A stretch of 64,000 bases of DNA from Grimontia marina (GTDB lineage Bacteria > Pseudomonadota > Gammaproteobacteria > Enterobacterales > Vibrionaceae): positions 1 to 64,000 of the forward strand of contig NZ_FIZY01000016.1 in assembly GCF_900060185.1 (NCBI RefSeq), written 5' to 3'. Made by a program: the position numbers and the translations under genes. Shown in pieces: positions 35,051 through 43,576 of this stretch. Under the pieces are notes generated by a model that was given only the letters and a program-made list of their open reading frames with translations, was not told where the DNA came from and did no database searches. How positions within the stretch are numbered: the stretch's first letter is position 1; every line of letters starts with the position of its first letter.

Positions 35051-36226
35051 ATGATTGGTACTGCTACCCGTCCTGGCGCGATCCGCGTCCTGCTTTTAGG
35101 CTCTGGTGAACTTGGTAAAGAAGTGGCGATTGAATGCCAACGACTTGGTATCGAAATCATCGCCTGTGATCGTTATGCCGATGCGCCAGCAATGCAAGTT
35201 GCCCATCGTAGTCACGTTGTTGACATGCTCGATGGTGACGCTCTTTCCGCCGTGATCGCCCAGGAACAGCCTGACTACGTTGTACCAGAAATTGAAGCCA
35301 TTGCTACAGATCGTCTGGTCGAACTGGAAAAATCTGGCCTCAACGTTGTGCCTACTGCTCGAGCTACACAGCTGACAATGAACCGAGAAGGCATCCGACG
35401 CCTAGCCGCAGAAGAACTGCAGATTCCTACTTCCCCGTACGCATTTGCTGACAATCAGGAAGCGTTTGAGCAAGCAATTAAACATGTGGGCTTTCCATGC
35501 GTTGTGAAGCCAGTGATGAGTTCATCCGGCAAAGGACAGAGCGTCGTCAAATCTGGTGGTGACATCCAGTATGCATGGGACTACGCACAAGAAGGTGGAC
35601 GCGCCGGACGGGGTAAAGTTATTATCGAAGGCTTTGTAGAGTTTGACTACGAAATTACCCTGCTCACCGTTAGTGCGATCGACGGCATTCATTTTTGTTC
35701 TCCCATCGGCCACCGTCAGGAAGACGGCGATTATCGTGAATCGTGGCAGCCCCAAGCGATGAGTGAGAAAGCGCTCAAAGCCGCTGAAGAAGTTGCGCGC
35801 AAAGTGGTAACCGCTCTGGGTGGCTATGGCTTGTTTGGTGTTGAGCTCTTTATCAAAGGCGATGAAGTCATGTTCAGCGAAGTGTCCCCTCGCCCACATG
35901 ACACCGGTATGGTGACATTGATCTCTCAGGATCTTTCTGAATTCGCTCTTCATGTACGCGCTTTTCTAGGCTTGCCTATCAACACGATTCGCCAGTCTGG
36001 ACCATCAGCTTCCGCCGTTATCCTTGCAGAAGGTACGTCGGAGAACATTAGCTTTCGGGGACTCACTGAGGCATTGCGTTATAGCGATACCCAAGTGCGC
36101 CTTTTCGGCAAACCTGATATCAATGGACGACGCCGTTTAGGCGTTGCTCTGGCAAAAGATGACAATACCGACTCAGCCGTCAGTAAAGCAGTCAATGTTG
36201 CTGCTGCTGTTCAAGTAGACTTGTAG
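35051..36226 (+). CDS. purT: Formate-dependent phosphoribosylglycinamide formyltransferase
   Basis: A 391-residue ATP-grasp enzyme that makes formyl-GAR from GAR, formate and ATP in purine synthesis. The N-terminal [17 protein letters not shown], the ATP-grasp [16 protein letters not shown], and [28 protein letters not shown] are the PurT signature. The ATG at 35051 (GGAAG upstream) gives the normal length; the TTG at 35030 adds seven residues without support. PurR operator upstream, terminator at 36247. Confidence 0.96.
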   Translation: MIGTATRPGAIRVLLLGSGELGKEVAIECQRLGIEIIACDRYADAPAMQVAHRSHVVDMLDGDALSAVIAQEQPDYVVPEIEAIATDRLVELEKSGLNVVPTARATQLTMNREGIRRLAAEELQIPTSPYAFADNQEAFEQAIKHVGFPCVVKPVMSSSGKGQSVVKSGGDIQYAWDYAQEGGRAGRGKVIIEGFVEFDYEITLLTVSAIDGIHFCSPIGHRQEDGDYRESWQPQAMSEKALKAAEEVARKVVTALGGYGLFGVELFIKGDEVMFSEVSPRPHDTGMVTLISQDLSEFALHVRAFLGLPINTIRQSGPSASAVILAEGTSENISFRGLTEALRYSDTQVRLFGKPDINGRRRLGVALAKDDNTDSAVSKAVNVAAAVQVDL

Positions 36227-36246
36227 ATCTGATTCTGAAATAAAAA

Positions 36247-36268
36247 ACGCCACCGATTTGGGTGGCGT
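36247..36268. terminator. Bidirectional terminator
   Basis: ACGCCACC, six-base loop, GGTGGCGT, between convergent purT and tpm; the minus direction has a good T tract. Confidence 0.85.
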
Positions 36269-36288
36269 GTTTATCCATAAAGACAGAG

Positions 36289-36930
36289 CTACTCTGATTC
36301 TATCAACCAAACCTCTTCGGCAAAGAAGTCGGCAGCCTTGCCTTTTGGTGGTCTATCACTGTCCTCATCCCTATTCAAATGCGTGATCTGGTAACCATCA
36401 AACAATCGACGGACTTCATCGTCATCCACACTGAAAGGAGGCCCATCCATTTGCTCCTGAGGATAATGAAGCGTCACCAGTAAGATTTTCCCACCCGGTT
36501 TTAGAAGCGATAACAGCCTTTCGACATATTTCTGACGCATAGAATCCGGCATCGCAATTAATGCAGCGCGATCATAAATCAGCGAATAGGTGTCCAACGG
36601 GACAGTGAAGTAATCGCCAGCATAGATAGAAAGCTCATCAAACTGATACAGTTTCATCGTTGGGCTCATTGAAGTCACAGTCGGCGTATATAGATGCTCC
36701 GAGAAAAACGCACGGACGGCAATCTCACTCAGCTCCACCCCTACCACCTCATTGTGCTTGCTTGCCAACCAACTCAAGTCAATCGACTTCCCACACATAG
36801 GAATGAATACCGCATCCTCACGTTTTGGATTGAGCAAGGGCCAGTATTTCACCAGCAGCGGGTTGGTATCTGAAAGATGGAAACCGATGCGGTTTTCTGC
36901 CCAGCGTCTATGCCAGAATTCCTGATCCAT
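36289..36930 (-). CDS. tpm: Thiopurine S-methyltransferase
   Basis: A 213-residue SAM-dependent methyltransferase. DQEFWHRRWAENRIGFH at the N-terminus, VFIPMCGKSIDLSWLA, VVGVELSEIAV and YDRAALIAMPDSMR are the TPMT signature. Bacterial TPMT methylates thiopurines and, in several species, tellurite or selenite. The frame extends 10 codons upstream but the ATG at 36930 begins at the usual position. Divergent from sulA. Confidence 0.93.
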   Translation of the reverse strand: MDQEFWHRRWAENRIGFHLSDTNPLLVKYWPLLNPKREDAVFIPMCGKSIDLSWLASKHNEVVGVELSEIAVRAFFSEHLYTPTVTSMSPTMKLYQFDELSIYAGDYFTVPLDTYSLIYDRAALIAMPDSMRQKYVERLLSLLKPGGKILLVTLHYPQEQMDGPPFSVDDDEVRRLFDGYQITHLNRDEDSDRPPKGKAADFFAEEVWLIESE

Positions 36931-37086
36931 AGTGTTGTTCTCGTTATCACTTTTCCACATTAGGGGGATATCTTAACAGTGTCATTCAGCCGGAAAAAAC
37001 CATTTCTCCAAGGCGAAAAGGATCATATTCGTGATCAACTTCGCGATGTTTTCCACTTTTCTATTGTTTTTTGACCGATTTATAAT

Positions 37087-37106
37087 TACTGTACACACAT
37101 ACAGTA
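37087..37106 (+). promoter_or_regulatory. LexA box upstream of sulA
   Basis: TACTGTACACACATACAGTA is a near-perfect LexA (SOS) operator, CTGT-N8-ACAG with A/T flanks, 23 bases before the sulA start. Confidence 0.95.
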
Positions 37107-37128
37107 TTGGATATTCGTACAGGAAATC

Positions 37129-37632
37129 ATGATGAAACAGTCGTTTGCGATCAACCAATCCGTTCACCATACACACATGACCCGTTCTGCCGTCCGTGAG
37201 CATTACGCCCGTCTTGCAGCTGGTGCGCGAATCTTTCACCAAGCGAATCGTTATCAAAATAATGATGCCATGGTTTCCAGCAATTTAGTCTCAGTGAATA
37301 TCTACCAGAACAACATGAGTGAGCTGGCTTACCTATTGCGATTGGTAAAAAGTCTCGCAGAGAGCCATAAATGGATCACTCTGGTCGCGCCACCATCCAA
37401 TTTTTCTCTCTCGCTTTTTACAAAGGCTGGTATTCAACAATCACAAATCCGTATTGCTCGTCCAACAGCAACCCACGATGCTAAGGCGCTAATGAATAAA
37501 GCTCTGGCATCTGACACATCAGCCGCTGTTATTGGCTTCGGTGAACTCAGTCAATTTGCAGAATCCGTGTCAGGGTCGGAAATCCACACACCGGGTTTCG
37601 TCATTTCAGGTGTACCAGAGCAATTCCATTAA
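37129..37632 (+). CDS. sulA: SOS cell division inhibitor SulA
   Basis: A 167-residue protein. The central VNIYQNNMSELAYLLRLVKSLAESHKWITLVAPP followed by LSLFTKAGIQQSQIRIARP is the SulA/RecA-like core (LLRxLxxxxxRWxxLVxPP), which binds FtsZ to stop division during the SOS response. A LexA box directly upstream confirms the assignment. Two adjacent ATG codons at 37129 and 37132 are both compatible with the GGAA site. Strong terminator at 37665. Confidence 0.93.
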   Translation: MMKQSFAINQSVHHTHMTRSAVREHYARLAAGARIFHQANRYQNNDAMVSSNLVSVNIYQNNMSELAYLLRLVKSLAESHKWITLVAPPSNFSLSLFTKAGIQQSQIRIARPTATHDAKALMNKALASDTSAAVIGFGELSQFAESVSGSEIHTPGFVISGVPEQFH

Positions 37633-37664
37633 GCTCCACCTCAAAACAATATCGAACACTGCCT

Positions 37665-37711
37665 CGCGGCGCTTGGAGTCATCATCATTTCAAGTGCCGC
37701 GAAACCTTTTT
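37665..37711 (+). terminator. Terminator of sulA
   Basis: CGCGGCGCTTG pairs with CAAGTGCCGCG (one G-T) around a 15-base loop, followed by AAACCTTTTT. Confidence 0.75.
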
Positions 37712-37719
37712 AGAGCCAA

Positions 37720-37984
37720 AGGCCTTTTGACCTTTGATGATGATTTTTGTAGTAGTTTGTGGGGACTTTATGCAAGATAGACGCTTTGATGTGTAGCTTG
37801 TCTGCATGAGAAGCCGATAACGCAGTAGAAAGACCTCTCAAACGCTACCCAAAGGATTCTGCAAAAAGCGTCTTATGCTTTGTTTGGCTCTATTTGCTCC
37901 TAATGCTAGACGGCACACACGTCATCTCGCCTAAAGCGCTTTTTGCTGGAACAAAATTGAACCTCAAAACGTCAATAGGCCCTG
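37720..37984 (-). repeat. Degenerate second copy of the miniature element
   Basis: Aligns along its whole length with the reverse complement of 46174-46457: TTTGACCTTTGATGATGATT, TAGTTTGTGGGGA-TTTATGCAAG, GATGTGTAGCT, GCATGAGAAGCCGATAACGC, and GACGGCACACAC. Ends are eroded. It fills the gap between sulA and the APC transporter. Confidence 0.85.
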
Positions 37985-38090
37985 TATAAACATCGCGGTT
38001 TCAATAGCATCACTAAGCCGTAATTTCCCAATTCTGAAAAAATTGTCACGCTAAGTCCTTATCTATACTCAGCCTTCACGCAGTTAGAAC

Positions 38091-39515
38091 TTGGAAAGCT
38101 TGGTTTTGAGCAATAAATTGGATTTAAAAGCACTGACCGCACTGGTCATCGGCTCGATGATCGGCGCTGGAGTGTTCAGCCTTCCCCAGAACATGGCTGC
38201 TGTTGCCAGCCCCGCAGCAGTATCCCTTGGCTGGTTGATTACCGGATTTGGCATGATATGTCTGGCTCTGACCTTTCAAGAACTCACTTTAAGCAAACCT
38301 GAAGTTCAAGGAGGAGTCTTTGGCTACGCGCAGGCTGGTTTTGGGGACTTATGCGGATTCTTCTCATCATGGGGATATTGGCTTAGTGCCGCTGTAGCGA
38401 ACGTTTCTTATCTGGTGATTGTGTTCAGCACTCTCGGACTGTTCTTTGACACGCCAACCTTTAAACTATTTGGTGATGGCAACACACTCCTCTCTGTCGC
38501 ATTGTCATCGATTCTGATTTGGCTGGTCCACACCTTGGTTTTACGTGGCGTCCAAACAGCCGCTATCGTTAACTACGTCACCACCATCGCCAAATTAATT
38601 CCGATTTTCGTCTTTATCATTGCTACGTTTATCGCCTTCAAGTGGAATACGTTCACGTTTGATTTTACAGGTGTGAGCATAGCGGATGAGCCAAGCCTGT
38701 TCGATCAAATAAAACAAACCATGCTGATCACTGTTTGGGTGTTTATTGGTGTGGAAGGTGCCGTTGTTGTCTCGAGCCGAGCAAAAAACACAAAAGATGT
38801 TGGCCGTGCGACCATCCTTGGCTTGCTGATTTGCCTGTTCCTGTATGTCTCTGTCACCCTGCTCTCTATGGGCGTGATTTCCACTCCAGAACTTGCCAAG
38901 TTACAAAACCCATCGGCAGCAAAGATCCTTGAAACACTGATTGGAGAAGTCGGCTCAGCTATCATAGGTATAGGACTGATAATTTCAGTCTCCGGCGCTT
39001 ACTTAAGTTGGACCTTACTGGCAACAGAAACGCCTTACACTGCTGCAAAGATCGGCATGTTTCCCAAAGTCTTTGCGGAAACCAACCAAAACGGCACATC
39101 AATCTATTCACTTTGGTTAACAAGTTGCGCCGTTCAGCTATGCCTAATTCTCATGTTTATTATCGGTGGCGGATATGATGACTTACTTACCATCGCTTCT
39201 GAAATGATCCTCGTTCCCTACCTGCTTGTCGCGGCTTACCTGATGAAGCTGTCTTTCTCTGAGCTTGATACGTTCAAAGTTAAAACCATCTCATTTCTGG
39301 CTACCGTGTACGGCATCTGGCTCCTTTATGCGTCAGGTATTCACCATCTGTTGTTAGCAACGCTTCTCTACCTACCGGGGTTGGCTTTTTATATTCATAC
39401 AATGCGGGAATCTGGTAAACCAGGCTTTAACGGGAAAAACAAGATCCTGCTTGGTGCAATTGTACTTGCCAGTATCTATGGCATCTATTTGGTCGCTGAA
39501 GGAGTCAAACTTTAG
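38091..39515 (+). CDS. APC-family basic amino acid/ornithine antiporter
   Basis: A 474-residue transporter with about twelve membrane segments. LTALVIGSMIGAGVFSLPQNMA is the substrate-helix of the APC fold in the ArcD/LysI/CadB antiporter branch; the QGGVFGYAQAGFGDLCGFFSSWGYWLSA and FIGVEGAVVVSSRAKN motifs agree. Likely exchanges arginine and ornithine or a related pair. No arginine deiminase genes are adjacent. The start is TTG at 38091 or a later TTG. Confidence 0.88.
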   Translation: MESLVLSNKLDLKALTALVIGSMIGAGVFSLPQNMAAVASPAAVSLGWLITGFGMICLALTFQELTLSKPEVQGGVFGYAQAGFGDLCGFFSSWGYWLSAAVANVSYLVIVFSTLGLFFDTPTFKLFGDGNTLLSVALSSILIWLVHTLVLRGVQTAAIVNYVTTIAKLIPIFVFIIATFIAFKWNTFTFDFTGVSIADEPSLFDQIKQTMLITVWVFIGVEGAVVVSSRAKNTKDVGRATILGLLICLFLYVSVTLLSMGVISTPELAKLQNPSAAKILETLIGEVGSAIIGIGLIISVSGAYLSWTLLATETPYTAAKIGMFPKVFAETNQNGTSIYSLWLTSCAVQLCLILMFIIGGGYDDLLTIASEMILVPYLLVAAYLMKLSFSELDTFKVKTISFLATVYGIWLLYASGIHHLLLATLLYLPGLAFYIHTMRESGKPGFNGKNKILLGAIVLASIYGIYLVAEGVKL

Positions 39516-39546
39516 TTTGGTTCTGTTGCGAGCAATGCCACCAGGC

Positions 39547-39948
39547 TTATAGGTTGACTTGCAGAAAGTTCCGCTCACCTTCATGTTGGATGATCATGGC
39601 ACCGGTTTTCCGTCGAATTTTATCAAGCTGTACGTCATCCAGTGCATAAGGAAGCAACACATTCAGAGCTTCAATGTGCTGTTTTTTAGCTTCTTCCACT
39701 TGCGTGACAAGGTTAGACACATCGCTGTAGAGAGATGATAGTGAGTGTGACACTGAAAGCGTAAACGCTTCGCTTGGAAAAAAACCTTGGTAGCTTTCGG
39801 CATGACGTCGCCTGAACCGGCTGAGCTGTGAAGTTATTGCCTCCAAAAACGTCCAGTGTTGGCGGCTGGATTCACACAGAAACTGGGTGTAATCGAAGCT
39901 CACGACGTGCGAATTGTGCTTTTCTGTACTGTCTAAATATCCCGTCAT
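39547..39948 (-). CDS. Uncharacterised protein
   Basis: A 133-residue soluble protein, mainly alpha-helical by appearance (SRQHWTFLEAITSQLSRFRRRHAESYQGFF; VEEAKKQHIEALNVLLPY). No recognisable domain, signal peptide or membrane segment. It converges on the APC transporter gene and has no obvious operon partner. The composition and codon use are like those of the neighbours, so it is probably a real gene. I do not recognise the family. Confidence 0.6.
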   Translation of the reverse strand: MTGYLDSTEKHNSHVVSFDYTQFLCESSRQHWTFLEAITSQLSRFRRRHAESYQGFFPSEAFTLSVSHSLSSLYSDVSNLVTQVEEAKKQHIEALNVLLPYALDDVQLDKIRRKTGAMIIQHEGERNFLQVNL

Positions 39949-40303
39949 AGCAAATCCCGTTGCTTCTTATCATTATAGAGATATTCCAGGCGGCTTTCTC
40001 TGGTTCAACCCTTCGCTTTTTGGCTCCAGTATTGGCAAGCAAGGAATAAAGTGAATAGCCAGATGCGTTGCAGAAAGCCTGCTTGGTTAATGTTTAATTT
40101 ATCACCCACTATATGCGTTTTTCGCGGTTAATCTCGCAAATAAACAAGAACTTTGGGGTTGATCGGCGAATAGTTTTTCTTGCCCAGAAAATCCACCAAT
40201 CTTCTCTACAGCCCTTTAACACCATGTTAAAGGACGCCGAAAAAAGGCTACAAAAAAACCAGCCCTTGGGCTGGTCCTTTAAACGTATTGTCTTTAGTCG
40301 TAA
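39949..40303. other. Intergenic region with hairpin
   Basis: No gene seen. CCTTTAACA-CCA-TGTTAAAGG at 40214-40234 is a perfect 9-bp hairpin just past the terminator of the following minus-strand gene. Confidence 0.5.
40252..40276 (-). terminator. Terminator of 40304 gene
   Basis: On the minus strand ACCAGCCC-AA-GGGCTGGT is followed by seven T residues. Confidence 0.88.
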
Positions 40304-40681
40304 TTAAAGTGCTTTGTACAGAACTTTATTCCCAGATTGGATACGCTCTACAGCACCTTCTTCAGCCAGTTTCTTCAGCGCACCTGTCGCCCAAGAAGCC
40401 GCTTTAGATTCTTCCTGACCCGCAGCCAGACCGATACCTTTAGGATTGATACCTTCAGCGTTCTGACGGACGATATCCAGCACTTGCTGCTGTTTAGGGG
40501 TCAGTGAAACCTCTGCTACCACTTTTGCGGGTGCTTCAGGTTTTTGCTCAACTACCGGCTTTTCAGCTTTAAACGCTCTTACTGGCGCCTCTTTCTTCGC
40601 AACAACTGCTGATGCAGATTTTGCTGCTTTAATGTGTTTCTGAAGCTTAAGTTGAACTTTACGTTTGTGAGAGATCTTCAT
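40304..40681 (-). CDS. Basic protein with C-terminal winged-helix-like domain
   Basis: A 125-residue protein. The first 55 residues are Lys/Ala/Pro-rich and low complexity (KISHKRKVQLKLQKHIKAAKSAS, then EKPVVEQKPEAPAK). Residues 60-125, LTPKQQQVLDIVRQNAEGINPKGIGLA, then KAASWATGALKKLAEEGAVERI and VLYKAL, look like a winged helix of the MarR-like kind. A basic tail with a DNA-binding head suggests a nucleoid-associated or regulatory role. Found alone with a strong terminator. Confidence 0.75.
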   Translation of the reverse strand: MKISHKRKVQLKLQKHIKAAKSASAVVAKKEAPVRAFKAEKPVVEQKPEAPAKVVAEVSLTPKQQQVLDIVRQNAEGINPKGIGLAAGQEESKAASWATGALKKLAEEGAVERIQSGNKVLYKAL

Positions 40682-40958
40682 TAAATCGTCCTACTCCGAC
40701 GTACTGCATTGAATATTACCGACAGTCTTCGAAAGCGAATACTCGTTCCAAAAGCCCGTTTGGGAAGGCAAAAGTGTTGTTTTACTTCCCTAAACTAGCC
40801 TTTTATAACCACTTCGGTATCAAGCAGAGTTAAAAACAAAGCGCGTTTTATATCAAAATTCACCCGCGTTTTGTAGCACTAACAACGATTGAGAACGAAA
40901 GTTGAGCCAAGTGTCGGAAACTACACTTTATTTTGTTTGGAATTCGACCGATAGTATT
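40682..40958. other. Intergenic, promoter region
   Basis: No gene seen. Upstream DNA of the divergent 40304 and 41074 genes. Confidence 0.45.
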
Positions 40959-41003
40959 TATACCCAAACAAACTGAAGGTGCAGGATTCAGGTTGTTTGG
41001 GTT
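40959..41003. repeat. Short palindromic repeat
   Basis: TACCCAAACAAACTGAAGG and CAGGTTGTTTGGGT form a 45-base hairpin-like palindrome, same family as 25827-25875 and the ends of 24741-24924. Confidence 0.8.
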
Positions 41004-41073
41004 TGTCATGCAACGAAGCTTTGGTGATCGAACTAGGCTTTATTTTAGTAATGTATAAAAAGTATCAGACCAA

Positions 41074-41763
41074 GTGAATAGACGATTGCTGATTTACCCT
41101 CCCCACCAACAGGTAGGCAAATACTTCCGCATCGCTGTGTTAATACTGGCGATGGTGGTGGTGACCTCTATTTTGCTCAACCCTCAGGTAAAACCTGTAC
41201 CCGCGTTCATAGGGTTATGCCTACTGGGTTCGTTAGGTGTTTACATTGGCTATATCATCGACCAACAATGTATTTCTTTCTCTCTTACTGACATGCATAT
41301 CCAGCACCACACACCCAAAGGTGGTTGGAGTCTAAAATGGCGTAACATCTATCAAATCGGCGTCCCTTCTGTTTCCCAGGAAGGCTGGCATCAATCCCTT
41401 CCCTGGTTTGGTGTCAAACTGAAAGATTACGAACCTTTCCTTGAAGGCATCAGCTATCGCCTTGCTGGCCATATCATTATGGAACAACGTGGGTTGTTGC
41501 TCAGCGCTTACAGACGCGCAGAAGAGCCTGTGAGCAGCAAGCTGGAAGATATGATGTTCGACGATACGCCTTACATATCAAAAAGCGGCAGAGTCTATAA
41601 AGGGCTGGTTGCCATGCTGGCAAACAGGATGAAGTATACTCGGGAGTTACTTGGCTATGACGTGTTCGTCAGTGAAGACTTATTGGATAGGCCGCTAGAA
41701 GATTTTGTGGGATTAACAAGACAGTACTTGGCTTCTGCAGGCAGAACACCCGCAGAAAAATAA
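41074..41763 (+). CDS. DUF2982-like membrane protein
   Basis: A 229-residue protein with two N-terminal membrane helices (FRIAVLILAMVVVTSILLN, AFIGLCLLGSLGVYIGYII) and a cytoplasmic remainder. The post-membrane part, ISFSLTDMHIQHHTPKGGWSLKWRNIYQIGVP, looks like a PH-type strand region. It fits the DUF2982 group found in Vibrio and relatives, of unknown function; this is from memory. GTG start. Converges on gloC. Confidence 0.6.
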   Translation: MNRRLLIYPPHQQVGKYFRIAVLILAMVVVTSILLNPQVKPVPAFIGLCLLGSLGVYIGYIIDQQCISFSLTDMHIQHHTPKGGWSLKWRNIYQIGVPSVSQEGWHQSLPWFGVKLKDYEPFLEGISYRLAGHIIMEQRGLLLSAYRRAEEPVSSKLEDMMFDDTPYISKSGRVYKGLVAMLANRMKYTRELLGYDVFVSEDLLDRPLEDFVGLTRQYLASAGRTPAEK

Positions 41764-41781
41764 GGTATTGTTACTCGGCCA

Positions 41782-42435
41782 TTACCAGATTGGCATGTTA
41801 TCCGCGACATATGGATTTTGCTGACGCTCAATACCAAAAGTTGACGTTGGGCCATGGCCAGGCACAAACGTGATGTCGTTACCTAGTGGGAACAGTTTCT
41901 CTTTGATGGAGCTGATCAGCGTCTCATGGTCTCCTTTCGGGAAGTCTGTACGGCCTATACTGCCGTTGAACAGCACATCGCCCACCCACGCCATACGATC
42001 TTCTTCACTGAAGAGCACAACATGGCCCGGAGTATGGCCTGGCGTGTGGATCACTTTCAGAACGCTTTCACCCAGTGTGACTTCATCACCGTCTTCCAGC
42101 CATTGGTCAGGGTCAAATGCCTCAGTACGCGCAAAACCAAACATTTCGCTTTGTGCTGGCAGTGCCTGTAACCAGAATGCGTCCTGCTTTTCAGGGCCAA
42201 TAACTGGCACATTGTAGGCATCTCGGATTTCTTCGGTACCGCCGACATGGTCCAAATGGCCGTGAGTCAGAAGCACTTTAACTACGTTCACGCCAAGCTC
42301 ATTCACTTTCGCGACAAGCTTCGATACATCACCACCAGGATCGACCAAGGCCGCTTCATTGGTTTTATCACACCAGATGATGGAACAGTTTTGTTGAAAC
42401 CCTGTTACAGGAACGATTTCGTACTTCAAAGACAT
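41782..42435 (-). CDS. gloC: Type II glyoxalase II (YcbL), MBL-fold hydrolase
   Basis: A 217-residue metallo-beta-lactamase-fold enzyme matching E. coli YcbL/GloC in length. Metal ligands: THGHLDH (residues about 60-66), HTPGHTPGHVVLF, GDVLFNGSIGRTDFP and the final VPGHGP. It hydrolyses S-lactoylglutathione. The ATG at 42435 begins MSLKYEIVPVTGFQQNC, the family N-terminus; the upstream extension is unsupported. In E. coli this gene is next to mepK and ldtD; here it is 2.9 kb away from mepK, with the olsF unit between. Confidence 0.9.
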   Translation of the reverse strand: MSLKYEIVPVTGFQQNCSIIWCDKTNEAALVDPGGDVSKLVAKVNELGVNVVKVLLTHGHLDHVGGTEEIRDAYNVPVIGPEKQDAFWLQALPAQSEMFGFARTEAFDPDQWLEDGDEVTLGESVLKVIHTPGHTPGHVVLFSEEDRMAWVGDVLFNGSIGRTDFPKGDHETLISSIKEKLFPLGNDITFVPGHGPTSTFGIERQQNPYVADNMPIW

Positions 42436-42708
42436 AAGAAAATCCGTATAAATGCAAAAATCAGCGAAAGCATACCATGCACGCGTTCTCATTTTAACGA
42501 GAACCGTTCCATTAAAACTTCGCCGTTGTATTCCATATCATCAAATTCATGAAATTTAATATGATCAAAGGATTGGAGCAATAATTGTTGATTTTGTCAT
42601 CAGTTTGAAAACTGTCTGACACCACTATGTCACCCATCTGACAACTCCCCTTCATCTAAGCGCATTAACTTTATCTTCGAAGGTTGATTTGTTTTTATCA
42701 TCAGATGG

Positions 42709-43539
42709 ATGCCTATGAACAAAATCTCAGTGCGTACCGTGTGGATTTCAGATCTACATTTGGGAAACAAGGATTGTAAAGCGCAATACCTGCTCGATTT
42801 TTTAAACCGACATACCGCAGAAACTATCGTTCTTGTTGGTGATATCGTCGACTTCTACTCTATGAAATCAAGCCATCACTGGCCTGAATCGCACAGTCAG
42901 GTGCTTTCGCTCCTGCTCAAGCATGCCCATGATGGCACACGCCTTATTTACATACCCGGAAACCATGACGCTGCCGTGCGTGATTACCTCAAGTTTGATT
43001 TTGGGCATATTGAAGTGCGCTCCCGCTTCGAACACGAAACCGTCACCGGAAAGCGTATTGTCGCCGTTCATGGGGACGAATTCGACAACGCAGTTTGCCA
43101 CAACCGCCTGACTGAAATTGCGGGTTACATCGGTTATGACTTCCTACTGTTCCTCAACAGATGGTGGGAGAGAATTCGTCGTAAAGCCGGGTTCCAGTAT
43201 TGGTCCCTCGCGTCTTACATCAAATCCAAGGTGAGCTCTGCGAATGTGGCCATTCAGCGCTTCGAAAATGCGGCAGTGCAGTTCGCGCGTCGCCGCGGTG
43301 CTGATGCCGTCGTGTGTGGGCACATTCACCATCCCGACATCAAGCAGTTGGAAGGCACTTTTTACTTCAATGATGGAGATTGGATTGAAAACTGTACCGC
43401 GCTGATTGAGCAGCATGACGGAACAATCCAACTCATAAGGTGGACAGAAAAAACCACATTGTTAGCTGAAACCGAAGCCTTTATTGATCCAGAAATGATC
43501 AAACTGCGCGAAGAAAAAGAATGTATTGAAGCCGCATGA
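42709..43539 (+). CDS. LpxH-like metallophosphoesterase
   Basis: A 276-residue calcineurin-like phosphoesterase with the full metal-site set: SDLHLGN, GDIVDFY, PGNHDAA, HGDEFD and CGHIHHPD. It resembles the UDP-2,3-diacylglucosamine diphosphatase family but belongs to the longer LpxH-like branch, not the 240-residue lipid A enzyme. It is 37 bases upstream of olsF and probably shares a transcript, which suggests that the two act on related membrane lipids. Confidence 0.85.
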   Translation: MPMNKISVRTVWISDLHLGNKDCKAQYLLDFLNRHTAETIVLVGDIVDFYSMKSSHHWPESHSQVLSLLLKHAHDGTRLIYIPGNHDAAVRDYLKFDFGHIEVRSRFEHETVTGKRIVAVHGDEFDNAVCHNRLTEIAGYIGYDFLLFLNRWWERIRRKAGFQYWSLASYIKSKVSSANVAIQRFENAAVQFARRRGADAVVCGHIHHPDIKQLEGTFYFNDGDWIENCTALIEQHDGTIQLIRWTEKTTLLAETEAFIDPEMIKLREEKECIEAA

Positions 43540-43576
43540 TTTCCAAATTTAGGATATCAAAGGCACAAGGACAGAC

